From assembly GCA_937936645.1 (NCBI GenBank), contig CALHCQ010000020.1:1-35253 (forward strand): 35,253 nucleotides of DNA. Direction: 5' to 3'. Numbering within the stretch: position 1 is the stretch's first letter; each line of letters opens with the position of its first letter. This document shows, one piece after another, positions 18,173-25,656 of the stretch. The notes under the pieces were generated by a model. The model was not told where the DNA came from. It did no database searches and was given only the letters and a program-made list of their open reading frames with translations. Source of the stretch: an uncultured Algibacter sp. GTDB lineage: Bacteria > Bacteroidota > Bacteroidia > Flavobacteriales > Flavobacteriaceae. The translations under genes and the position numbers were made by a program.

Positions 18173-19055
18173 CCATTTACTAGTATTATTGTTCTGTTTA
18201 ATTACTGCTTTTGGGTTTTCTCAAGAGTTAAACTGTGGTGTTGTTGTTAATGCCCGCCAAACAGGAAATGAAAACGATCAAGTTTTTAAAACACTACAAA
18301 AACAATTAAGAGAGTTTTTAAATAATACCAAATGGACCAATAAAACCTTTGCACCTCAAGAAAAGATAGACTGTAACATGACGCTAACTATAACTAGTTT
18401 TAGTGGCGAATCTTTTCAAGGTACATTACAAGTACAATCTTCTAGACCAGTATACGGTGCTTCTTATAGTACACCTATTTATAACTTTAACGACAAAGAT
18501 TTTTCATTTCAATATCTAGAATTTCAGAATTTAATATTTAATAAAAGTCAGTTCGAGTCTAATTTAATATCGGTATTAGCGTTTCATGTTTACATGATTT
18601 TAGGCTTAGATGCCGACTCGTTTAGCCCAGATAGCGGATTGCCTTACTATAAGCAAGTACAGGCTATTACAAACTACTCGCAGCAAGGTAATAACCCAGG
18701 CTGGAAGGTAGAAGATGGTTTACAAAGCCGTTTTGCACTTATAGACAATATATTGTCTCCTACGTTTAAAGAATACAGAACTGCTATTTACAATTACCAC
18801 AGGCAAGGTTTAGACCTTATGTCTAGCAATGTAAAGCAAGGTAAAGCATCTATTATTACAGCATTAGATTTGTTTAAGAAAATGAACAGTAGACGTCCAA
18901 ATTCATTTTTACTACGGACATTTTTTGATGCTAAGGCCGACGAAATAGAATTAATTTTTTCTGACGGACCTAAAGTAGATATAGCTAATGTAAAAGGAAC
19001 ATTACAGAAAATAGCGCCATTACATGCTTCAAAATGGAGAAATATTAAGTACTAA
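18165..19055 (+). CDS. porD: DUF4835 family protein (PorD-type, type IX secretion associated)
   Basis: The 296-residue product has a signal peptide (MRNHLLVLLFCLITAFGFSQ) and so is exported to the periplasm. The mature start ELNCGVVVNARQTGNENDQVF and the motif GDS- or DADSFSP-like segment around VYMILGLDADSFSPDSGLPYY are typical of DUF4835. Members of this family are named PorD and connected with the type IX secretion system in some annotations; I recall this by family and did not check it. The gene overlaps coaBC by eight bases and sits before recN, a gene order I recall in other Flavobacteriaceae. Confidence 0.72.
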   Translation: MRNHLLVLLFCLITAFGFSQELNCGVVVNARQTGNENDQVFKTLQKQLREFLNNTKWTNKTFAPQEKIDCNMTLTITSFSGESFQGTLQVQSSRPVYGASYSTPIYNFNDKDFSFQYLEFQNLIFNKSQFESNLISVLAFHVYMILGLDADSFSPDSGLPYYKQVQAITNYSQQGNNPGWKVEDGLQSRFALIDNILSPTFKEYRTAIYNYHRQGLDLMSSNVKQGKASIITALDLFKKMNSRRPNSFLLRTFFDAKADEIELIFSDGPKVDIANVKGTLQKIAPLHASKWRNIKY

Positions 19056-19142
19056 ATGTAACTTTACTTTATTAAGTAGAACTCTCTTTTATATTTAGTA
19101 GAAAAAAATCCAAATAATAATATTTAGATTATACATTAGTTT

Positions 19143-20795
19143 ATGTTAACGTCACTTTCTATAAAAAATTACGCCTTAATAGATACCTTAAAAGTTAATT
19201 TTAATTCAGGTTTTTCTATAATAACAGGAGAAACCGGTGCTGGTAAGTCTATTTTATTGGGTGGTTTATCTTTAATTTTAGGTAAGCGCGCCGATTTAAG
19301 TAGTTTAAAAGACACATCGAAAAAATGCATTATAGAAGCTGTGTTCGATGTCTCGAACTACAATCTTAAATCATTATTTAAAAACGAAGATATAGATTAC
19401 GAGGTAGAGACTATTATTAGACGAGAAATATTACCTTCTGGTAAATCGAGAGCTTTTGTAAACGACTCGCCTGTAAAACTATCTAGCCTACAACTTATAG
19501 GAGAAAGGTTAATAGATATACACTCTCAACATCAAACCCTAGAAATAACAAATAACGATTTTCAATTTCAAGTTATAGATGCTTTAGCTAAAACAAATAA
19601 AGATATTGCGAGTTATGCTAAAACGTATAAAGCGTATAAAGTTTTAAACAAAGCTTTAAAACAATTAAATCAATTAAAAGTTGATGCTTTAAAGGAGCAC
19701 GATTACAATGCGTTTTTGTTAACCGAACTTACCGAGGCTCAACTTAAGTTGGGTGAGCAGGAAACTCTAGAAGAAGAATACGAAAGTTTAAATAATATAG
19801 AAGGCATAAAAGAAGGCTTATCTCAAGCTTATCATTTATTAAACGACGAGCAAATTGGTATTTTAAGTGCAGGTAATACACTAAAGGCATGCATGCAAAA
19901 ATTATCTAGTATGTCTTCTAAATATGAAGATATTTCTAATCGTGTTTCAAGTAGTTTTATAGAGTTAGATGATGTTTTTAGTGAGTTAGACCAATTTCAA
20001 AGTAATTTAGAAGCAGACCCCAATAGACTAGAGGTTGTAAATTTAAAGTTACAAACACTACATAGCTTAAAGCAAAAACACGGCGTTAATGAAGTTTCCG
20101 AACTTATAGATATTATGAATACGCTACAAGAAAAAGTAAGCGTTACAGCAAATATTGACGAAACTATTTTAGAGAAAGAACAAGAGATAACAGCTTGTAT
20201 TAATACCTTAAAAGGGCTATCTAAAGTAATACACGAAAAACGCCAAATAGCTATACCTAAACTTACTAAACAGTTAGAGCAATTACTGTCTAGTTTAGGT
20301 ATGCCAAATGCTCAATTTAAAATTGAAGTGGTTTACACAGATGCTTTTTATGCCAATGGGCAGGACGAACTATCGTTTTTATTTTCTGCCAATAAAGGAG
20401 GTCATTTTAACGATTTAAAGAAGGCAGCTTCTGGTGGCGAATTATCGCGAATTATGTTAGCAATTAAAGCTGTTCTCTCTAAATACATACAATTACCAAC
20501 CATAATGTTTGATGAGATAGATACTGGTGTGTCTGGAGAGATATCCAATAAAATGGGAGACATTATGCTTAAAATGAGCAGTACCATGCAAGTGTTTTCT
20601 ATTACACATTTACCACAAATTGCAGCAAAAGGGCACGCACATTATAAAGTGTATAAAAAAGATGTAAACGAGGTTACGACAACAAACCTAGTAAAATTAG
20701 ATACCGAAAAACGTGTGGTAGAAATAGCACAAATGTTAGGTGGGCTAGATGTGACAACATCTGCTATAGCACATGCTAAAGAATTGCTAAATTAA
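19143..20795 (+). CDS. recN: DNA repair protein RecN
   Basis: RecN is an SMC-like ATPase that helps in double-strand break repair. The 550 residues show Walker A GETGAGKS (29-36), a long coiled-coil middle part (about 150-370) rich in Glu, Lys and Leu, the signature SGGEL (430-434), and Walker B with DEIDTG starting at Asp457. The N-terminus MLTSLSIKNYALID is standard for the family, as is ITHLPQIAAKGHAHY near the end. It follows porD after 87 bases. A one-mismatch -7 box (TATATTTA) in that gap suggests separate transcription. Confidence 0.96.
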   Translation: MLTSLSIKNYALIDTLKVNFNSGFSIITGETGAGKSILLGGLSLILGKRADLSSLKDTSKKCIIEAVFDVSNYNLKSLFKNEDIDYEVETIIRREILPSGKSRAFVNDSPVKLSSLQLIGERLIDIHSQHQTLEITNNDFQFQVIDALAKTNKDIASYAKTYKAYKVLNKALKQLNQLKVDALKEHDYNAFLLTELTEAQLKLGEQETLEEEYESLNNIEGIKEGLSQAYHLLNDEQIGILSAGNTLKACMQKLSSMSSKYEDISNRVSSSFIELDDVFSELDQFQSNLEADPNRLEVVNLKLQTLHSLKQKHGVNEVSELIDIMNTLQEKVSVTANIDETILEKEQEITACINTLKGLSKVIHEKRQIAIPKLTKQLEQLLSSLGMPNAQFKIEVVYTDAFYANGQDELSFLFSANKGGHFNDLKKAASGGELSRIMLAIKAVLSKYIQLPTIMFDEIDTGVSGEISNKMGDIMLKMSSTMQVFSITHLPQIAAKGHAHYKVYKKDVNEVTTTNLVKLDTEKRVVEIAQMLGGLDVTTSAIAHAKELLN

Positions 20796-20842
20796 ATAAG
20801 GAAAACATTAAAAAATTAAGTTTAAAGTTTAGTATTTTAGCG

Positions 20843-20858
20843 CTTAATTATAATTAAG
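20843..20858. promoter_or_regulatory. Palindrome upstream of fabI
   Basis: CTTAATTATAATTAAG is a perfect 16-base palindrome. It begins three bases after TATTTTAG (20833-20840), a one-mismatch -7 element, so it would cover the start of transcription of fabI. It could be the operator of a lipid-responsive regulator. Such palindromes also occur by chance in AT-rich DNA. Confidence 0.4.
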
Positions 20859-20905
20859 ATGTTATACAAAAGCATCAAAACTAATCAATATACAAACCAA
20901 TTAAT

Positions 20906-21724
20906 ATGTCGTATAATTTATTAAAAGGAAAAAGAGGAATCATATTTGGGGCATTAGATGAAAATTCTATAGCTTGGAAAACCGCAGAGCGTGTACACGA
21001 AGAAGGCGGTACATTTGTTTTAACCAATGCACCAGTAGCAATGCGTATGGGACAAATTAACGAGTTGGCAGAAAAAACAGGATCGCAAATAATTCCTGCC
21101 GATGCGACTTCAGAAGAAGATTTAAAAAATCTAGTAGAGCAGTCTATGGAAATTCTTGGAGGTAAAATCGACTTTGTACTACATTCTATAGGTATGTCTA
21201 TTAACGTTAGAAAAGGAAAGCATTACACCGATCAAAATTATGCATGGACACAAAAAGGAACCGATGTTTCTGCGATGTCTTTTCATAAAGTTATGCAAAC
21301 ACTTTACAAAGCAGACGCAATGAACGAGTGGGGTAGTATAGTAGCACTTACTTATATGGCAGCACAGCGTGTTTTTCCAGATTATAATGATATGGCAGAC
21401 AATAAAGCTTATTTAGAGAGTATAGCGCGAAGTTTTGGTTATTTCTTTGGTAGAGATAAAAAAGTACGTGTTAATACAATTTCGCAATCTCCTACACCAA
21501 CAACAGCAGGAAGCGGTGTAAAAGGTTTTGACGGGTTTATAGCTTACGCCGAAAAAATGTCTCCTCTAGGTAATGCAACAGCACAAGATTGTGCAAATTA
21601 TACCGTATCATTATTTAGCGATTTAACAAAACGTGTTACATTACAAAACTTATTTCATGACGGTGGTTTTAGTAATATGGGTGTTAGCGATGCTGTAATG
21701 AGTACTTTTACAGGTGAAGAATAA
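20906..21724 (+). CDS. fabI: Enoyl-[acyl-carrier-protein] reductase (NADH)
   Basis: FabI performs the last reduction of each fatty acid elongation cycle. The 272-residue SDR protein has the atypical cofactor loop IIFGALDENSIAWKTAE (12-28). Tyr150 in LTYMAAQ and the catalytic YxxxxxxK pair Tyr160/Lys167 in DYNDMADNKAYL follow, matching E. coli Tyr146, Tyr156 and Lys163. This is the triclosan target in other species. It is monocistronic, with a palindrome in its promoter region and a strong bidirectional terminator after it. Confidence 0.96.
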   Translation: MSYNLLKGKRGIIFGALDENSIAWKTAERVHEEGGTFVLTNAPVAMRMGQINELAEKTGSQIIPADATSEEDLKNLVEQSMEILGGKIDFVLHSIGMSINVRKGKHYTDQNYAWTQKGTDVSAMSFHKVMQTLYKADAMNEWGSIVALTYMAAQRVFPDYNDMADNKAYLESIARSFGYFFGRDKKVRVNTISQSPTPTTAGSGVKGFDGFIAYAEKMSPLGNATAQDCANYTVSLFSDLTKRVTLQNLFHDGGFSNMGVSDAVMSTFTGEE

Positions 21725-21774
21725 AACTATTTATATGTCTTGTTAAGAGTAATATTTTTACTCTAATAGAAACA

Positions 21775-21814
21775 AAAAAAGAGATTTAACAGCTAGTTGT
21801 TAAATCTCTTTTTT
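21775..21814. terminator. Bidirectional terminator between fabI and the PAS/AraC gene
   Basis: A GAGATTTAACA arm (21781-21791) pairs perfectly with TGTTAAATCTC (21798-21808) around a six-base loop. It is extended by A and T runs (21775-21780, 21809-21814) that give U tracts in both directions. It ends both convergent transcripts. Confidence 0.9.
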
Positions 21815-21833
21815 GTTTTCAAAAAACTTATGT

Positions 21834-22574
21834 TTAGTATTTGTTGGCTATTTCTTTTGGGGTCTTTCCAGTGTGATTTAGTATCACATTATAAAATGTC
21901 GATTTGTTTTTAAATCCGCAAGCTTGTCCTATGCTAAAAAGCGTATAATTAGGCATTTTATTAGATGACAATAAATACTCGAATTCTTGTACTCTAAACT
22001 GATTTACAAAGTATTTAAAATTGTTTTCTGTTTGGTTATTAATAATTAAAGAAATGTATTTAACATTAGTATTCATGAGTTTTGCTACTTTCTGTAAATT
22101 AAGTTCTGTGTCTAAATAGAGCTTCTTAGCTCTAAAAAGATCTAGAAGTTTAAAATACATAACCAACTCTTCAGCGTCTGTTAAATAAGTTTTCTTTTGG
22201 GTTGTGGTTAGTTGCATTAAAGATTCTGTATTAGGATCTATAAAGTTATTATCAACTTCAAAAGCAACAAAATTTGACAAATCTCCGTTTAAACTAAAAA
22301 TAGGATGTATAGTTAAAGCACATGTATATTCCTCACCATTTTTACGATAATTCGTAATACGATCGTGAAAATGTACTTTTTTGTTTAACGCAGCTTTTAT
22401 TCGAGTTACCGCAGGGCGCTCTGTATTTCTGCCTTGTAATAAGGCTGGTTTTTTACCTCTAACTTCTTCTAAATCATAGCCTGTCATTCTGCTAAATTGC
22501 TCGTTAACCCATATAATAACCCTTTGATTATCTGTGATAACGACCGAAACATTACTTTTATAAGCATCTATCAT
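21834..22574 (-). CDS. PAS (LOV-like) sensor with AraC-type DNA-binding domain
   Basis: The 246-residue protein joins a PAS domain (about 5-110) to an AraC-type helix-turn-helix domain (about 145-246). The PAS domain is LOV-like in layout: an FSRMTGYDLEEVRG segment, then GKKPALLQGRNTERPAV aligned with the LOV motif GxNCRFLQG, then NYRKNG (75-80). The adduct-forming Cys is replaced by Pro43 and a second flavin-contact Asn (in the strand after NYRKDG) by Cys, so classical LOV photochemistry is not expected. The C-terminal domain shows KVAKLMNTNVKYISLIIN and ACGFKNKSTFYNVILNHTG, both AraC hallmarks. It is probably a cytoplasmic one-component regulator; the ligand is unknown. It is divergent from the sigma-4-like gene. 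Confidence 0.85.
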   Translation of the reverse strand: MIDAYKSNVSVVITDNQRVIIWVNEQFSRMTGYDLEEVRGKKPALLQGRNTERPAVTRIKAALNKKVHFHDRITNYRKNGEEYTCALTIHPIFSLNGDLSNFVAFEVDNNFIDPNTESLMQLTTTQKKTYLTDAEELVMYFKLLDLFRAKKLYLDTELNLQKVAKLMNTNVKYISLIINNQTENNFKYFVNQFRVQEFEYLLSSNKMPNYTLFSIGQACGFKNKSTFYNVILNHTGKTPKEIANKY

Positions 22575-22578
22575 ATTG

Positions 22579-22586
22579 CAAATTTA
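22579..22586 (-). promoter_or_regulatory. -7 element of the PAS/AraC gene
   Basis: On the minus strand this reads TAAATTTG, an exact match, with a TTTG 16 bases upstream. The box ends four bases before the ATG (22574), so the mRNA would begin at or next to the A of the start codon. Confidence 0.7.
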
Positions 22587-22679
22587 TAAAATATATTTCA
22601 TCCAAATAAAACTTTGTCCTATTTCTTGAAATCATACTTTAATGGTGTTGAATATTTTTATAGAACGTTAAACAAAAAG

Positions 22680-22687
22680 TATTTTTG
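22680..22687 (+). promoter_or_regulatory. -7 element of the sigma-4-like gene
   Basis: TATTTTTG fits TAnnTTTG and ends 30 bases before the ATG at 22718. No good -33 TTG lies at the usual spacing, so the promoter may need an activator, possibly the divergent PAS/AraC protein. Confidence 0.5.
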
Positions 22688-22717
22688 TAAGAAAGAACAC
22701 AATCAAATTTACTGTCT

Positions 22718-22939
22718 ATGAATATCACATTAAGTCAAGACCCTCACGTATCAATGAACAAAGTAACAATACAAGAAACTTTAAAGTTAGTTCCTACATT
22801 GCAGCGACAAGTTTTTTTACTTAGAACGTTTCACGAGTATAGTACAAAACAAATTTGTACTGCTTTTGAAATTGATGAAAAGAGATTTTGGAGCTATATT
22901 CACGAAACACGAAAGTTCCTTATTCAATCTTTAAATTAA
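22718..22939 (+). CDS. Small protein resembling sigma factor region 4
   Basis: The 73-residue product looks like a free-standing sigma-70 region 4 helix-turn-helix. VPTLQRQVFLLRTFHEYSTK (residues 26-45) aligns with the LPxxxRxVFxLRxxEGLS of ECF sigma factors. QICTAFEIDEKRFWSYIHET follows as the recognition helix-turn-helix and RKFLIQSL as the terminal basic helix. No region 2 is encoded; nothing in the 143 bases upstream resembles it and no frameshift is evident. It could bind -35-type DNA or the beta-flap as a regulator. It has its own -7 box, is divergent from the PAS/AraC gene, and no -7/-33 relation to downstream genes is visible. Alternatively it is a generic small DNA-binding protein. 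Confidence 0.7.
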   Translation: MNITLSQDPHVSMNKVTIQETLKLVPTLQRQVFLLRTFHEYSTKQICTAFEIDEKRFWSYIHETRKFLIQSLN

Positions 22940-23009
22940 AAAAGTATGAAGTGTTAAAAATAATTGATGTAGTTTTATAATTATTTTTAACACTTCAATT
23001 ACTATTAAT

Positions 23010-23017
23010 TACATTTG
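23010..23017 (+). promoter_or_regulatory. -7 element of the glycosyltransferase operon
   Basis: TACATTTG is an exact match and ends four bases before the ATG at 23022, predicting a leaderless transcript for the glycosyltransferase-ybbR-coaE unit. The -33 region is not clear. Confidence 0.6.
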
Positions 23018-23021
23018 TAAA

Positions 23022-24026
23022 ATGCATCTAAATTTTTCATTTGTAATTCCCGTATATAACAGGCCTGAAGAAACAGCCGAACTTTTAGAGAGTTTTGTAA
23101 ATCTTAAAACATCTATAAATTTTGAGGTTGTTATTGTAGAAGATGGGTCTACTATTACATCTAAAAATGTAGTAGAAGCATACCGTGGTAAACTAAATAT
23201 TTCTTATTACAGTAAGCCTAATACAGGCCCAGGAGATTCTAGAAATTATGGCATGCAAAAGGCTAAGGGTAATTATTTTATAATTTTAGATTCGGACTGT
23301 ATTTTACCAAATAATTACTTAATAGAGGTTTTAAAAAGTTTAAACCATAATTATGTAGATTGTTTTGGCGGGCCAGATGCAGCTCACCATTCGTTTACAA
23401 ATTTGCAGAAAGCTATTAACTTCTCTATGACGTCTATACTTACTACAGGAGGTATTAGGGGGCGAAAAAATAGCGTAAATACTTTTCAGCCAAGAAGCTT
23501 TAATATGGGCTTGTCTAAAAAAGCGTTTTTAGCTTCGCAAGGTTTTGGTAATATTCACCCTGGTGAGGATCCCGATTTATCCATAAGACTATGGAATTTA
23601 GGGTTTAAAACAAAATTAATACCTGGTGCTTATGTTTACCATAAACGACGCATATCATGGTCTAAATTCTACACCCAAGTTAATAAGTTTGGTATGGTTA
23701 GACCTATTTTAAACGTTTGGCACCCTACAACAAAAAAAATAACTTATTGGTTTCCTTCATTATTTTGCCTGGGCTTTCTATTAGCTTCCATGTTGGCAAT
23801 TTTTATAACGCCTATTTTTTTAATGGCCTATTTATTTTATTTTATGAGTGCTTTTTTTGCCGCGCTCTTTGCAACAAAAAGCATAGCTGTATCGGGATTA
23901 GCATTAATAGCTATTATAATTCAATTTACAGGATATGGTATAGGTTTTTTTAAATCTACATGGGCTATACAAATATTAAAAAAGAATCCGCAAACGCACT
24001 TTCCTAAATTATTTTTTAGAAAATAA
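23022..24026 (+). CDS. Membrane-associated family 2 glycosyltransferase
   Basis: The 334-residue protein has the GT-A fold of family 2 transferases. FSFVIPVYNRPEETAELL at the start binds the sugar nucleotide, DSD at 90-92 is the metal-binding motif (FIILDSDCILP), and GEDPDL (181-186) is the acceptor-site acidic pair. Two or three C-terminal membrane helices (about 245-266, 267-283, 288-311) anchor it in the inner membrane. It probably adds a sugar to a lipid carrier or envelope polysaccharide; donor and acceptor cannot be told. It is the first gene of a three-gene unit; its TAA shares one base with the next ATG (TAATG). Confidence 0.9.
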   Translation: MHLNFSFVIPVYNRPEETAELLESFVNLKTSINFEVVIVEDGSTITSKNVVEAYRGKLNISYYSKPNTGPGDSRNYGMQKAKGNYFIILDSDCILPNNYLIEVLKSLNHNYVDCFGGPDAAHHSFTNLQKAINFSMTSILTTGGIRGRKNSVNTFQPRSFNMGLSKKAFLASQGFGNIHPGEDPDLSIRLWNLGFKTKLIPGAYVYHKRRISWSKFYTQVNKFGMVRPILNVWHPTTKKITYWFPSLFCLGFLLASMLAIFITPIFLMAYLFYFMSAFFAALFATKSIAVSGLALIAIIIQFTGYGIGFFKSTWAIQILKKNPQTHFPKLFFRK

Positions 24027-24991
24027 TGATAAATAAAATAAAAACAAGTCTCTACAAACTATCAAAGAACCGAAGAATTAATGTGTTCTTTTTATTTTTA
24101 GCCTTATCGTTTGTCATTTTAATTTTTACCAAACTTTCTAAAAATTATACGAATACTCTAGAGTTTAATATTAATAAAATAAAAGTGCCGCCACAACATA
24201 TTATATTAAGCGATAGTAATTCAAGATTAAAAATTACATTAAAAACACATGGTTTTAAATGGTTAAAATATTATTTAGAAAAACCACATGTTAATATAGA
24301 TTTTACTAAAGATGTTACCAATTATAAAGATCATTATACCTGGTACAGCACCACGTCTAAATTGTTTTTAAGTGATCAATTGGGCGATCAAGTAGAGATT
24401 ATTAGCACAACACCAGATTCGTTAGCTTTTAATTACGATGTAAATATGGTTAAATTGGTGCCTGTAAAACTTAAGTCGGAAATTAGATTTAAACAGGGTT
24501 TTAACACCGATGCACCTTTTAAATTAAAACCAGATTCTATAGAGGTTATAGGGCCTCATAGTTTGGTGTCTAAAATAAATGAAATTTATACCATGCCTTT
24601 TAAGGTAAAAGACTTAAAAAGCGATTTAAAGAAGCAAATTAAGCTAGATTTTTCTAAGCAAGACGAGATTATAAAATTTTCTGCTAAGTCTACAACATTA
24701 ACAGGTGTTGTTAAAAAATTTACCGAGGGAACTTTAAAAATACCCATAACATTAGTTAATGCACCACAACATGCTGTTATTAAGTTTTTCCCAAAAACAG
24801 TTACAGTTAAATATAATGTTAGCTTAGATAATTTTAAAAATGTTAATGTTAACGATTTTATAGTAACATGTGATTTTAATAATTTAGAACAAGGACAAAC
24901 GTATTTAATGCCGGAACTTGTTAAAAGTCCTAAACTGGTTAAATATGCCAAAGTAAACCAAAAGCATATAGAATTTATAATTTTAAAATAA
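24026..24991 (+). CDS. YbbR/CdaR-like membrane-anchored protein
   Basis: The 321-residue product has a short cytoplasmic N-terminus, one membrane helix (about 19-36) and a long extracytoplasmic region of beta structure. The segments FKLKPDSIEVIGPHSLVSKI and FKVKDLKSDLKKQIKLDFS resemble YbbR repeats. In Firmicutes YbbR/CdaR regulates the c-di-AMP cyclase CdaA. No cyclase gene is visible here, but a PgpH-type phosphodiesterase candidate is encoded 8 kb away. It starts on the last base of the glycosyltransferase stop and its own stop shares a base with the coaE start, so all three are coupled. The YbbR assignment rests on pattern, not strong motifs. Confidence 0.65.
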   Translation: MINKIKTSLYKLSKNRRINVFFLFLALSFVILIFTKLSKNYTNTLEFNINKIKVPPQHIILSDSNSRLKITLKTHGFKWLKYYLEKPHVNIDFTKDVTNYKDHYTWYSTTSKLFLSDQLGDQVEIISTTPDSLAFNYDVNMVKLVPVKLKSEIRFKQGFNTDAPFKLKPDSIEVIGPHSLVSKINEIYTMPFKVKDLKSDLKKQIKLDFSKQDEIIKFSAKSTTLTGVVKKFTEGTLKIPITLVNAPQHAVIKFFPKTVTVKYNVSLDNFKNVNVNDFIVTCDFNNLEQGQTYLMPELVKSPKLVKYAKVNQKHIEFIILK

Positions 24992-25590
24992 TGAAAATAG
25001 TAGGTCTTACAGGAGGTATTGGTAGTGGTAAAACTACGGTTGCAAATATGTTTAATCAATTAGGTGTGCCCATTTATATAGCCGATGTAGAGGCAAAGCA
25101 ACTTATGGTTACTTCAAAAGAAATACAAGAAGAACTTATAGAATTATTTGGTAGTACTGTTTATCTAAGTAATGGTGATTTAAATAAAAAATTAATAGCA
25201 AGTGTTATATTTAAAGATAAAATCGCTTTAAATAAAATGAATCATATTGTACACCCAAGAGTTGCTCAGCATTTCAAATTATGGTTAAATGAGCAAAAGG
25301 GGCATTATGTTATTAAAGAGTCAGCTATTTTATTTGAAAACGGAGGTTATAAAAACTGCGATTTTGTAATTACAGTCACCGCTCCAAAAGACAAACGTTT
25401 GGCTCGTGTTATCTCACGAGATAATACTACAAAAGAAAAAGTAGAAGCAATTATAAACAACCAATGGCTTGATGCAGAGAAAGTAAAGCACGCCAATTAT
25501 GTTATAAATAATGTAGATTTACATGACACCCAAAAACAAGTAAATACGGTTAATGCGAATATTCTTCTTAAAATAAGTAAAAACTTATAA
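24991..25590 (+). CDS. coaE: Dephospho-CoA kinase
   Basis: CoaE phosphorylates the ribose 3'-hydroxyl of dephospho-CoA, the last step in CoA synthesis. The 199 residues open with the P-loop GLTGGIGSGKTT (5-16). IYIADVEAKQLM with the conserved Asp follows, then the lid HPRVAQHFKLW and the CoA-binding region ESAILFENGGYKNCDFVI. The length is normal. The start codon overlaps the YbbR stop by one base (TAATG). coaBC is in the same window, 7 kb upstream. Confidence 0.95.
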   Translation: MKIVGLTGGIGSGKTTVANMFNQLGVPIYIADVEAKQLMVTSKEIQEELIELFGSTVYLSNGDLNKKLIASVIFKDKIALNKMNHIVHPRVAQHFKLWLNEQKGHYVIKESAILFENGGYKNCDFVITVTAPKDKRLARVISRDNTTKEKVEAIINNQWLDAEKVKHANYVINNVDLHDTQKQVNTVNANILLKISKNL

Positions 25591-25644
25591 CGAAGTAGCT
25601 TGTTAATGTAAGGTTAAAGTAAATGCGTCTAGATGTTAAAATGT

Positions 25645-25652
25645 TAAATTTG
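25645..25652 (+). promoter_or_regulatory. -7 element of the two-component operon
   Basis: TAAATTTG is an exact match that ends four bases before the kinase ATG at 25657, so the transcript is predicted to be leaderless. It lies 55 bases past the coaE stop. No clear -33 element is seen. Confidence 0.6.
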
Positions 25653-25656
25653 GACT

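Noticed and set aside
21834-22574. Blue-light LOV photoreceptor
   Set aside because: The adduct Cys is replaced by Pro, so the usual photocycle is ruled out; it is reported only as LOV-like.
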